DNA from: Thalassobacillus cyri
GTDB taxonomy: Bacteria > Bacillota > Bacilli > Bacillales > Halobacillaceae
Length of the DNA: 64,000 nt
Assembly: GCF_900107755.1 (NCBI RefSeq)
Contig: NZ_FNQR01000013.1
Location: forward strand, 1-64,000
Direction of reading: 5' to 3'
Positions 19,873-28,353 of this stretch are shown here, in pieces. The position numbers were made by a program, and so were the translations under genes. Each line of letters begins with the position of its first letter. The stretch's first letter is position 1. The notes below the pieces were generated by a model that had not been told where the DNA came from, made no database searches, and saw nothing but the letters and a program-made list of their open reading frames with translations.

Positions 19873-20450
19873 TATTTTGAATCCCTCATCACATGCCAGT
19901 TTTTGGCGAAATAATCATAGCCGGAAATAACCGTGATGATCATTGCTGCGTATAAAGTGATAATTCCAAATGGAAATCCAATATAAGCAAACGGCCAGTT
20001 ATGAAGCAGTAACGCGGAGATAGCAACAATTTGCAGGGTTGTCTTCCATTTCCCCATATTACTCGCTGCAAGGACGATACCTTCCCCAGCAGCAACAAGG
20101 CGCAACCCTGTGACAGCAAATTCCCTGCTGATAATGGTGATGACAATCCAGCCTGGCGCCAGCCCTTGCTCCACTAATAAAATCAAAGCGGCAGACACGA
20201 GCAATTTATCAGCAAGCGGATCAAGAAATTTACCAAGATTCGTGACTAAATTGTGTTTTCTGGCGTAATAGCCGTCGATCCAATCTGTAGTTGAAGCGAT
20301 TATAAAAAGGATAGCAGCTGCCAGGTGGGAGACCGGAAGCTCACGTTCCCCCATAGCGATATCCCCCCAATTAAAAGGCACACTCATAAGGACGATAAAA
20401 ATAGGAATCAACAAAATTCGTGAAATGGTAATTCGATTTGGTATATTCAT
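19872..20450 (-). CDS. pgsA: CDP-diacylglycerol-glycerol-3-phosphate 3-phosphatidyltransferase
   Basis: PgsA is an integral-membrane enzyme making phosphatidylglycerophosphate, the committed step to phosphatidylglycerol. The 192-aa product shows the CDP-alcohol phosphotransferase signature (D-WI-DG-YY-AR, then G-KFL-D-PLA-D) and several membrane helices. Start: ATG at 20450 (MNIPNRITISR) after TAGGAG; an upstream GTG overlaps the ribosome binding site. Phospholipid synthesis also appears in the window as cdsA, which makes its substrate. Confidence 0.96.
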   Translation of the reverse strand: MNIPNRITISRILLIPIFIVLMSVPFNWGDIAMGERELPVSHLAAAILFIIASTTDWIDGYYARKHNLVTNLGKFLDPLADKLLVSAALILLVEQGLAPGWIVITIISREFAVTGLRLVAAGEGIVLAASNMGKWKTTLQIVAISALLLHNWPFAYIGFPFGIITLYAAMIITVISGYDYFAKNWHVMRDSK

Positions 20451-20486
20451 TGTTAACACACTCCTAAATGGCTTCCTGCATGATTA

Positions 20487-20553
20487 AAGCTGTTCCATAA
20501 AGAAATGTTACAGGGGTCGTATGGGACCCCCTTGCGTTCCTTTGGAACAGCTT
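20487..20553. other. Long hairpin between rodZ and pgsA
   Basis: Outer 10-bp arms AAGCTGTTCC / GGAACAGCTT (20487-20496, 20544-20553) enclose an inner GGGGTC / GACCCC stem (20513-20518, 20525-20530). There is no long T-run on either side, so it is at best a weak terminator of rodZ. It may be a processed or regulatory hairpin, or a small dispersed palindrome. Confidence 0.55.
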
Positions 20554-20565
20554 CTATAGAATCGT

Positions 20566-21486
20566 TCATTCAGCTACTTTGATGAGAAACTTTTGCTGCA
20601 TTTTATCCACCGGGAATTCAATTTTTTTCCCATTGAGCTTTATCGTAGTAGCCGGGACATAGCCAGATTTGATGTAAATCTGCTTTTCACCGCTTATATC
20701 TAAGGTGATCGGAGAATCATCTTTTCCATATTCAATGCTAGGAATCAAGGTTTCCCCATCGGGACCCTTCTTTACTTCTAAATAGCTGGTCTCTTTCAGC
20801 TCAATCGTCAGCCCAAGTTCTTCTGTTTGAGACACTTCTACGGTATGCTGCGGGAAACCGCCAGAACCGGTCTCAGTTACTTCTGCTGATATTTCTTCTG
20901 CTTTTTCATCTTTCTTGTCAGAATCGTCTTCTTGTGTAGCTGTTTCTTTTGATTCTCCCTCATCCTTGGCATCTGCACCTTGTTTATTTTCTTCGCTATT
21001 TTCATCTGTGGAATTATTTTCTCCAGTAGAATCCTCGACGATGATTTCATCACCACTGTCTCTCTGCTGGCTCGAGTCATTATCTTTTCCTGAATCGAGT
21101 TTAGAAAGGAAAAAATAGGCAGCAAAAATAATAATTCCTATTAAAATGATTGTAATGATAGTAGGAAAAATTCTCGAAAAACCTCCATTTGAAGGAGATG
21201 CCTCTTCTTTGGAACGCTGCATGCGATTGTAGCTGACTGCACTTTCCTCCGGGGATGCGGGGAGCTCATTTTTATACTCCTCCATAATTTCATCAGGGCT
21301 AAGTCCAACTGCTGCTGCATATTCCCGGATGAATGCCCTGGCGTAAAATGTCCCGGGCAGCACACTATGATCCCCTTTTTCTATAGCCTGAAGATAACGT
21401 TTTTGTATTTTAGTGACTTGTTGAATATCTTCTAACGAAAAGCCTTTTGACTCTCGCGCTTCCCTCAAGCGAGTACCGAGCTCCAT
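20566..21486 (-). CDS. rodZ: RodZ (YmfM), cell-shape helix-turn-helix membrane protein
   Basis: RodZ is the bitopic membrane protein that links MreB to the cell-wall elongation machinery. In the 306-aa product an N-terminal Xre-like HTH (LREARESKGFSLEDIQQVTKI) is followed by a linker and one transmembrane helix at about residues 105-128. An external, very acidic Asp/Glu/Ser/Thr-rich segment leads to a C-terminal DUF4115 beta domain. The acidic external linker would fit a salt-tolerant organism. Start: ATG at 21486 with GGATGGTG; an ATG at 21498 is the alternative. Confidence 0.93.
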   Translation of the reverse strand: MELGTRLREARESKGFSLEDIQQVTKIQKRYLQAIEKGDHSVLPGTFYARAFIREYAAAVGLSPDEIMEEYKNELPASPEESAVSYNRMQRSKEEASPSNGGFSRIFPTIITIILIGIIIFAAYFFLSKLDSGKDNDSSQQRDSGDEIIVEDSTGENNSTDENSEENKQGADAKDEGESKETATQEDDSDKKDEKAEEISAEVTETGSGGFPQHTVEVSQTEELGLTIELKETSYLEVKKGPDGETLIPSIEYGKDDSPITLDISGEKQIYIKSGYVPATTIKLNGKKIEFPVDKMQQKFLIKVAE

Positions 21487-21507
21487 GTATAACACCATCC
21501 ATTACTA

Positions 21508-22299
21508 TTAAAAATCAAACATGGAAAAACCATCGTTTGGTGAAAGTTCCGGTTTTTCTACTGTCTCATAAGTTATTTCTTCGTCTTCTGTATTTCTTAA
21601 TTCGATGATATAGTCGAAATCCTCCATTTTATATTCGGACTCCTGCACAAAAATATCTGGGTGTTCTACAACTTTGGTGGCTGGCAGTCTCATAATTTCC
21701 CGTACTAACTGCCAATGCTTTTCATTGGCTCTTCGAGTCGAAACGATTCCATCTATGATATATAATGTATCTTCGCTATACTCATCTTCAATCAACTGGC
21801 TTCGGATCGTTTGTTTCAAAAGTGTACTGGATACGAACAACCAGCGTTTGTTTGCACATACACTGGAAGCGACAATGGATTCCGTTTTGCCGACCCGAGG
21901 CATTCCTCTGATTCCGACGAGCTTATGGCCGTCTTTCATAAATAGTTCTGCCAAAAAATCAACCAGTAAACCCAAGTCCTCACGAATAAACCGGAATGTC
22001 TTCCGGTCGTCTACATCACTATGAATATACCGGCCATGACGCACTGCCAGGGTGTCACGAAGTTTAGGGCGTCTCAATTTCGTGATTTTGATGGTGTCCA
22101 TGGTTTTTACAACAGATTTCAATCGGTCGATCTGCTCCTCATTTTTACACAGCAAAAGCATACCGCGATGCGAATTTTCGACACCGTTAATCGTAATGAT
22201 ATTAATCGCCAGCATCCCTAATAAAGAAGAAATGTCCCCTAATAGTCCTGGGCGATTATATTGAATTTCATATTCCAGATACCACTCTTTTTTCTCCAT
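21508..22299 (-). CDS. ymfK: YmfK, DUF3388 family protein
   Basis: YmfK is a conserved Firmicutes protein of unknown function (263 aa). The N-terminal third resembles an ACT-type regulatory domain (YEIQYNRPGLLGDISSLLGM). The remainder contains IRGMPRVGKTESIVA, reminiscent of a P-loop, and an acidic C-terminus. Start: ATG after AGAGGAG. It stands between ymfJ and rodZ, as in B. subtilis. Nucleotide binding is an inference from the GMPRVGKT segment. Confidence 0.88.
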   Translation of the reverse strand: MEKKEWYLEYEIQYNRPGLLGDISSLLGMLAINIITINGVENSHRGMLLLCKNEEQIDRLKSVVKTMDTIKITKLRRPKLRDTLAVRHGRYIHSDVDDRKTFRFIREDLGLLVDFLAELFMKDGHKLVGIRGMPRVGKTESIVASSVCANKRWLFVSSTLLKQTIRSQLIEDEYSEDTLYIIDGIVSTRRANEKHWQLVREIMRLPATKVVEHPDIFVQESEYKMEDFDYIIELRNTEDEEITYETVEKPELSPNDGFSMFDF

Positions 22300-22472
22300 A
22301 CTACAACTCCTCTGGAATCAAATGTTATGTACCAGCAAAAAATCGAGCTTCAACCCTTCTTTTATAATAAATGATTTTCATATATTAGAAAAGGAGTGTT
22401 TATATATTTTGGAGAGTTCCACAATTAGTCCTATTGCAAACCTTGTTGATGGGAATATCGACATAATCAGAC

Positions 22473-22503
22473 AAAAGCCGCGCTGATGCAACAGCGCGAC
22501 TTT
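22473..22503 (-). terminator. Terminator after ymfJ
   Basis: Stem AAAGTCGCGCTG / CAGCGCGGCTTTT with a short loop (22474-22503), TTTTGT on the minus strand. The remaining stretch 22300-22472 before ymfK is AT-rich with TATAAT-like sequences but no gene that I can support. Confidence 0.85.
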
Positions 22504-22520
22504 CAGATGGAGATTTTCTA

Positions 22521-22781
22521 TTAGCGTTGGGTACCTTGATCTTGAACTAATTTCACCATCATATTTGCAATGGCATGCTGTTCCTCTTTGTCAGCCACAT
22601 TCCATAGATCGCGAAGGATTGCTTCTTGATCATTCTTTGCATCGACCTGCTTAGCCAGATAACCACCGATTTCATAAGCAAGATCAGATACGGCGTTTTG
22701 ATTGATCCCTTGTCCTTCCGCTTGGTGAAGGCGATCGCCTAAGAAATCTTTCCACGAATCAAAGTTGTCAAGTACAGACAT
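22521..22781 (-). CDS. ymfJ: YmfJ, DUF3243 family protein
   Basis: An 86-aa soluble helical protein, conserved beside ymfI/ymfK in Bacillaceae. Function is unknown. Recognised by the segments SVLDNFDSWKDFLGDRL and DLWNVADKEEQHAIANMMVK. Start: ATG after AAAGGAGGAAAC. Confidence 0.9.
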   Translation of the reverse strand: MSVLDNFDSWKDFLGDRLHQAEGQGINQNAVSDLAYEIGGYLAKQVDAKNDQEAILRDLWNVADKEEQHAIANMMVKLVQDQGTQR

Positions 22782-22879
22782 ACTGTTTCCTCCTTTGTTT
22801 AAAATACACCCTTAGTTTAAGAAAAATGGGAAATATTATACGCGAAAGAAGGAACAGGAGGAAAAAAATTATGACCGGC

Positions 22880-23599
22880 TTAGCTCCAGGCTCCGTTGAC
22901 TTTGATGATTTCTCCATTGATATAGCTCGCATCTTCACTTAACAAAAATCCAACTACTTTCGCCACTTCTTCCGGTGTTCCTGCTCGCCCGGAAGGGATT
23001 TCGTCTAATAATGAGGCGCGTTCTTCAGTATTGAAAGCCTCATTCATTTTTGTATCGATGAATCCAGGACTGACCCCATTCACTGCAATGCCGCTTCTGG
23101 CAGTTTCTTTTGCCAGGGCTTTCACAAAGCTGTTTTGAGCCCCTTTTACAGAACTGTATAGAACCTCCATGCTGGCCCCTATATCTCCCCAAATGGAAGA
23201 GAGAAGTATAATCCGGCCATACCTCTGCCTGATCATACTTGGGAGAAGGTGCCTGGTAACCAGCCAGGGTGTTTTGACATGAAGGTGGAAAAGTTGATCC
23301 ATCTCCGTTTCGGTCATATCTTGAAACAACCCTAACAAAGCCCGGCCTCCCGCAAACACTACGCCATCGATATGGACTGGAATGTTTTCCAGAAAATCAT
23401 GGATGCCGGCCGAAGTCTCCAAGTTCGCTTTTACAGCTCCCAGCCAATTCTCTTTTGGAAGGGAATTTTTCAGCTGTGTGATAGATTTTTCATTTGAGTG
23501 ATACTGTAGGAACACACGTTTACCCTGATCGGATAAGACGCTGGTAATGGCACTCCCGATATCTCCACTTGCACCCATAATCAATATGTTATTGCTCAT
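22880..23599 (-). CDS. ymfI: YmfI, SDR-family reductase (EF-P 5-aminopentanol modification)
   Basis: A short-chain dehydrogenase/reductase of 239 aa with the cofactor loop GASGDIGSAI, catalytic Ser in LLSSIWG and YSSVK as the Tyr-x3-Lys pair. In B. subtilis YmfI reduces the 5-aminopentanone group on elongation factor P to 5-aminopentanol, which affects swarming. Assignment to that role rests on synteny and similarity. Start: ATG 7 bp after the ymfH stop, with a poor ribosome binding site, suggesting coupled translation. Confidence 0.88.
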   Translation of the reverse strand: MSNNILIMGASGDIGSAITSVLSDQGKRVFLQYHSNEKSITQLKNSLPKENWLGAVKANLETSAGIHDFLENIPVHIDGVVFAGGRALLGLFQDMTETEMDQLFHLHVKTPWLVTRHLLPSMIRQRYGRIILLSSIWGDIGASMEVLYSSVKGAQNSFVKALAKETARSGIAVNGVSPGFIDTKMNEAFNTEERASLLDEIPSGRAGTPEEVAKVVGFLLSEDASYINGEIIKVNGAWS

Positions 23600-23606
23600 A
23601 TCCTGC

Positions 23607-24899
23607 TCAGCCAGCTTGCTGTGGGATTACCTGGAAAACTGCGATTCGTTCTTCATTAATCCAGTCTTTCAAAAATTCATTTGCATCCTTTGTAGTCAAC
23701 GACTCAATTTCAGGAAGCACTTCGAATAAATCGATACCAAGCAAGTGATAATGGGAGAACTGATTAGCGATGAACTCCATTGAATTCATCGCTCGTAAAA
23801 ACTGACCAATTTTTTTCTTTTTCATACGGTCGAAATCTTCCTCGGCAATTTCCCGTTCTTTCAATTGATGAAGCATTTCTTTTACCCGTTCTGCCAGTTC
23901 ATCCGGCTTCCTTGAATCACCACCTAAAATGGTAAAACCAAATTGGCGGTCAAGGTCTGTTTCGTAATGGAAGCTGTCATCAATCAAATCGTTTTCATAC
24001 AACTCTTCATAAAATTCCCCACTCTTTGAAAAATAGTGGCTTAAAATCATGCTGGATAAGAGTTCTGCTTTCAAAAGTTCTCTCCCGGATAACCCTGCGA
24101 CTTTCTCTTTAATGCCGACCATGCATTTAGATGTAGTTACAGGCATCTCTATTTTTCCATAGGATGTTGCTACCGTTTCCGGCTCTTCAGGATAAGACCG
24201 TTGGATGGATGGTGTATCTGCAAATTCTTTCGCGTTCTGGTTATCCTTGACCTGCTTCATCATTTCTTCAGGGTTGAAATTCCCCGCTATGAACAAAGTC
24301 ATATTGGATGGATGATAAAAAGTTTCATAACACGTATAAAGATCTTCTTTAGTGATTTCTTCAATCGACTCTACCGTACCGGCAATATCCACACGCACAG
24401 GGTGTTCATGGAAAAGGCTTTGGATTGTACCGAAAAACGCGCGCCAATCTGGCTGATCATCATACATTTTAATTTCTTGGGCAATGATACCTTTTTCTTT
24501 TTCTACCGATTGATCAGAAAAGAAAGGATCTTGCACAAAGTTCAGCAACGTTTCCACATTCTTTTCAATATTGCTCGTGGCAGAGAATAGGTAGGCTGTT
24601 TTTGTAAATGATGTAAAAGCATTGGCGGAAGCACCTTGCTTGGTGAAATCCTGAAAAACGTCCCTGTCTTCCTTTTCGAATAGTTTATGCTCTAGAAAGT
24701 GAGCAATGCCTTCAGGGACACTTACTTTTTCATTTTTACCGATCGGAGTGAAAGTCTGATCGATTGAACCATAGTCCGTAGCAAAGATACCGAATGTTTT
24801 TACCATATCCGGTTTACTTAATAAAAAGACCTTCAGCCCGTTATCTAACGTCTCTGTATATATTTTTTCTTTCAGCTGATCGTAGACGAGTTCCTTCAT
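23607..24899 (-). CDS. ymfH: YmfH, M16 family zinc peptidase
   Basis: A pitrilysin/processing-peptidase-like protein (430 aa). The inverted zinc motif HXXEH is intact as HFLEH (67-71), with the distal glutamate expected about 76 residues on. It overlaps the end of ymfF (TAATG), so the pair is co-translated; M16 proteins often work as an active and an inactive partner. Start: ATG after GGGGGAG. The substrate is unknown; a role in processing a secreted peptide is a guess from related AlbF-type proteins. Confidence 0.92.
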   Translation of the reverse strand: MKELVYDQLKEKIYTETLDNGLKVFLLSKPDMVKTFGIFATDYGSIDQTFTPIGKNEKVSVPEGIAHFLEHKLFEKEDRDVFQDFTKQGASANAFTSFTKTAYLFSATSNIEKNVETLLNFVQDPFFSDQSVEKEKGIIAQEIKMYDDQPDWRAFFGTIQSLFHEHPVRVDIAGTVESIEEITKEDLYTCYETFYHPSNMTLFIAGNFNPEEMMKQVKDNQNAKEFADTPSIQRSYPEEPETVATSYGKIEMPVTTSKCMVGIKEKVAGLSGRELLKAELLSSMILSHYFSKSGEFYEELYENDLIDDSFHYETDLDRQFGFTILGGDSRKPDELAERVKEMLHQLKEREIAEEDFDRMKKKKIGQFLRAMNSMEFIANQFSHYHLLGIDLFEVLPEIESLTTKDANEFLKDWINEERIAVFQVIPQQAG

Positions 24900-26188
24900 T
24901 ATTGTGCTCCCCCTTCTTTGCTTGTCAAGAAGTAAATGGTGTCTAATTCAATCTTAGCGGCCATATCGATAACCTCTTGCTTCGAAACGTAGCGGATATT
25001 ATTAACAAGCTCTTCGGCTTCAATCATATGACCCGATAATACTTGATGATAGAGGATTTCAATTAAACCTTGTGCGCTGTCCATCGTTTCTAATAGTTGA
25101 TTGATCACTAATTCCTTCGTTTGTTCCACTTCTTCTTCGCTAAACTCACCTTTTCGCATCGCTTCCACTTGCTCGAGAATGATCGTTTTTGCCTGGTCGT
25201 AATCATTAGGAGCGATACCGCTGAACACAAGCAGCAAACCTTTATGGCTTTCAAATCTCGATGCAGCATAGTAAGCAAGACTGTGCTTTTCCCGTACATT
25301 CATGAATAACTTGGAGCTTGGGAACCCACCGAAAAGTCCATTAAAAATCTGCAAAGCATAATAATCTTCATCACCAAATGTCGTATGCGTACGGAAGCCC
25401 AGGTGAAGTTTACCCTGGTTCAGCTCATCTTGCTCGATGATTTCCTGTGATTCGTCAATGTTTGGCGTAGTTGAGTTCTGTGTTATGTTTGTATCGTTGC
25501 TGGACTGCTCCCTTGTAAAATATTTATCCATCAACCGCTCCGTTTCACTTTCGTCAAAGTCCCCGATTACATATACATCCAACAAATCGGTCGTGATGAA
25601 GGTTTGGTAATATTCATATAAGTCAGCAGCAGTTAATTTTTCCAAATCTTCCGGATAACCGTGGACATGATAGGAATATGGCTCCTCCTTGCACATATTA
25701 TCGATGAGACGCATATTCGCATAGCTCATTTTGTCATCTTTGATGGAAGTGATCTTTTGCTCCAGCGTCTGTTTTTCACGGTTGAATATTTTCTCATCGA
25801 AGGCGCCGTTTTCAGTTTTCGGGTTGAAGAGGACATCATGGAGAAGATGAAGAGCTTCTTCCAGTAATGGCGTCTGGTCATTTAAATAAGCTTCGTTGGC
25901 AACTTCCATTCGAAAACTGATGACGTGATTCTCACCTTTTTTGGTCCCATCACTGCTCAGGATAGTACCATACAGGTTTTCTAATGCGGATTGAAGCTGG
26001 CGTGGGCTGGAATGGTTTTGCGTCGCTTTCTGCAGCACCATCGGCAGCAATGCTCGCTTTGTCATCCAGTCTTTTTTTAAGTCAGATTTAAATTTTGCTA
26101 CTATGTTAATGGTTTTATATTTCTTACTGGGAAGGATATGTAACCGATACCCTTTCTTTTCTAACATCTTTTCTTTAGTTATCTTCAT
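24899..26188 (-). CDS. ymfF: YmfF, M16-like protein without zinc motif
   Basis: An M16-family protein of 429 aa with no HXXEH in the position where YmfH has it (the segment reads LLPMVLQKATQNHSS). It is therefore likely the non-catalytic partner of YmfH. Start: ATG at 26188 behind GAGGAGGAC; the longer frame to 26251 adds 21 Lys/Arg/Asn-rich residues without support. First gene of the ymfF-H-I-J run, after the nupQ terminator. Confidence 0.9.
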   Translation of the reverse strand: MKITKEKMLEKKGYRLHILPSKKYKTINIVAKFKSDLKKDWMTKRALLPMVLQKATQNHSSPRQLQSALENLYGTILSSDGTKKGENHVISFRMEVANEAYLNDQTPLLEEALHLLHDVLFNPKTENGAFDEKIFNREKQTLEQKITSIKDDKMSYANMRLIDNMCKEEPYSYHVHGYPEDLEKLTAADLYEYYQTFITTDLLDVYVIGDFDESETERLMDKYFTREQSSNDTNITQNSTTPNIDESQEIIEQDELNQGKLHLGFRTHTTFGDEDYYALQIFNGLFGGFPSSKLFMNVREKHSLAYYAASRFESHKGLLLVFSGIAPNDYDQAKTIILEQVEAMRKGEFSEEEVEQTKELVINQLLETMDSAQGLIEILYHQVLSGHMIEAEELVNNIRYVSKQEVIDMAAKIELDTIYFLTSKEGGAQ

Positions 26189-26301
26189 AATCCAGTCCTC
26201 CTCATTCGATCTGCTTCTCTTATTTTTACAATTCAATCTATATTTATCCATTCAAAAAAATTCATTCCATTTATTATCCTACGTGATTACTTCCGAAATG
26301 T

Positions 26302-26339
26302 AAAAAAAATTCACCCGGTCTTTAAAACCCGGGTGAATT
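26302..26339 (-). terminator. Terminator after nupQ
   Basis: Stem AATTCACCCGG / CCGGGTGAATT (26308-26339) followed by eight T on the minus strand. Confidence 0.96.
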
Positions 26340-26345
26340 TTTGAT

Positions 26346-27305
26346 TTAGCGGCTCCCTTTGATGTATGGTGTACCAATTGCTTTTGGTGCTTCTGCTCGA
26401 CCGATGACTCCTGCCAGAGCTAATATCGTCAACACATAAGGTGCAATCAATAAGAAGACCTGCGGAACATCCTGCAGCAATGGAACACCTGAACTGATAA
26501 TACTCAGGCTTTGGGCAAAACCGAAGAATAACGCCGCCCCCATTGCTCCCAGGGGATGCCATTTACCAAAAATGACGGCAGCTAATGACATGAACCCTTG
26601 GCCTACGATTGTAGAATGAGAAAAATTGAGTGCAATCGTAAGTGCGAATACCGAACCCCCGAGACCGGCCATCGCGCCTGAGATCATGACAGCGATATAA
26701 CGCATTTTTGTGACATTGATACCGTTTGTATCAGCAGCCATCGGATGCTCTCCCACCGAGCGAAGACGCAATCCAAATGGGGTTTTGTATAATACATACC
26801 AACCCAGGATAGCGACTGCTATTGCTAAATAAGAAGTCAGGTACATTCCTGAGAAAAACAACTCTCCAATGACCGGGATATCAGACAAGAAAGGTACGTC
26901 TGTGGTATAAAAAGGCCTGTCTACCATATCTGTCTGTCCTTTTCCATACCATTGCTTTGTCAAAAACAACCCTAGCCCCAAGGCTAAAAAGTTGATGGCT
27001 ACCCCGCTGACTACCTGATCAGCGCGAAAAGTCACCGATGCAATGGCATGGATGATAGCGAAAATCGCAGAGATTATCATTGCTACAAAAATAGATATCC
27101 AGGGCGTCCAGGAACCGAATGTTCCGATGAAAGTAAGATTGAAAACAATACCGACAAAGGCTCCCATAACCATAAGACCTTCCAGCCCGATATTTACGAC
27201 GCCGGACCTTTCACTAAATACACCACCGATGGCGGTAAGAATCAGAGGGGCTGAAAAGAAAATAGCCGGGCCGATGATTGATTGCAGAATATCTAAGAAC
27301 CCCAT
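26346..27305 (-). CDS. nupQ: Nucleoside ABC transporter permease NupQ (YufQ-like)
   Basis: A 319-aa polytopic membrane protein of the BPD_transp_2 type. It shows GGVFSERSGVVNIGLEGLM near the N-terminus and many hydrophobic helices. With NupP it forms the channel of a purine-nucleoside importer; the B. subtilis homologue takes up guanosine. Start: ATG after AGGAGGGG, 1 bp from the nupP stop. Confidence 0.93.
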   Translation of the reverse strand: MGFLDILQSIIGPAIFFSAPLILTAIGGVFSERSGVVNIGLEGLMVMGAFVGIVFNLTFIGTFGSWTPWISIFVAMIISAIFAIIHAIASVTFRADQVVSGVAINFLALGLGLFLTKQWYGKGQTDMVDRPFYTTDVPFLSDIPVIGELFFSGMYLTSYLAIAVAILGWYVLYKTPFGLRLRSVGEHPMAADTNGINVTKMRYIAVMISGAMAGLGGSVFALTIALNFSHSTIVGQGFMSLAAVIFGKWHPLGAMGAALFFGFAQSLSIISSGVPLLQDVPQVFLLIAPYVLTILALAGVIGRAEAPKAIGTPYIKGSR

Positions 27306-27306
27306 T

Positions 27307-28353
27307 TTATTTCCCCTCCTTTTTAATTTTCAACAGGAACCAGCGGATCATATAACTGGAAGCGACAAAGAAAATGATCATCGCAATGACAATATCCACC
27401 AACTCAGTCGGCACCCCAGCGCCTGTCGGCATGTTCAGTGCTCCGATCTTCAAAGTACCGAATAAGAAGGCTGCCAGCACGACACCTATTGCAGCGTTGC
27501 CACCGAGCAAGGCTACGGCGATACCATCAAATCCGATATTGGTAAAACCGCCCTTTACAGATTGGTAGCCGAATGTGCCGATACCTTCCATCGCACCTGC
27601 AAGTCCTGCAAAAGCACCTGAGATGACCATCGATAAAATAATGTTGCGTCCGACATTCATTCCCGCATATCTGGAAGCATCCTGATTGAAACCGACCGCC
27701 CGAAGCTCATAGCCCCTTGCTGTCTTATTCAGTAAAAACCACATGACTGCAGCTGCAAATAAAGCAATCAATAGACCGAAGTGCAATCTGGAATATTGCG
27801 TAAGAGACGCCAGCCATTCTGATGTCAATGATGCCGTCTCAGGCACTCGTTCCGTACGGTCTTTCCCATCACTTATGACATTCCGTACCAAAGCATTGGA
27901 AGTATATAAGGCGATGTAGTTCATCATGATTGTGACAATAACTTCATGGACCCCAAGCTTCGCTTTTAACAAACCTGGTAAAAACCCCCAGGCCGCACCG
28001 GCTAAAGCTGCCGCTAATACAGCTAAGGGCAGATGGATGATCATCGGTGCATCAATCGCCAGACCAACCCAGACAGAGGCTAACCAGCCAACGATGACCT
28101 GACCTTCTACCCCGATGTTGAACAAGCCAGTCCGGAATGCGAATGCTACAGCTAATCCCGAAAGAATATACGGGGTGACTTGCCTCAGGGTTTCTCCAAA
28201 GAAATAGGAGTCCCCAAAAGCTCCGTTCCATAAGGATAAATACCCAAGTAATGGGTTGTAACCAAAGCCAAGCATGATGAATGCACCCACTAAAAGACCG
28301 AGAAAGACGGATACAATAGGAATTAGTATATTAACTAAACGATTTGAAAACAT
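27307..28353 (-). CDS. nupP: Nucleoside ABC transporter permease NupP (YufP-like)
   Basis: The second permease (348 aa), with the paralogous motif AFRTGLFNIGVEGQV and about 8-10 hydrophobic segments. The start ATG overlaps the nupO stop (TAATG), with GGTGAG as ribosome binding site, so the transporter subunits are translationally coupled. Confidence 0.93.
   Translation of the reverse strand: MFSNRLVNILIPIVSVFLGLLVGAFIMLGFGYNPLLGYLSLWNGAFGDSYFFGETLRQVTPYILSGLAVAFAFRTGLFNIGVEGQVIVGWLASVWVGLAIDAPMIIHLPLAVLAAALAGAAWGFLPGLLKAKLGVHEVIVTIMMNYIALYTSNALVRNVISDGKDRTERVPETASLTSEWLASLTQYSRLHFGLLIALFAAAVMWFLLNKTARGYELRAVGFNQDASRYAGMNVGRNIILSMVISGAFAGLAGAMEGIGTFGYQSVKGGFTNIGFDGIAVALLGGNAAIGVVLAAFLFGTLKIGALNMPTGAGVPTELVDIVIAMIIFFVASSYMIRWFLLKIKKEGK

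Noticed and set aside
22410-22487. Short plus-strand frame of about 25 codons starting TTG after an AAGGAG-like sequence
   Set aside because: Spacing to the start is long, the end runs into the ymfJ terminator, and it would be the only plus-strand gene in the window.
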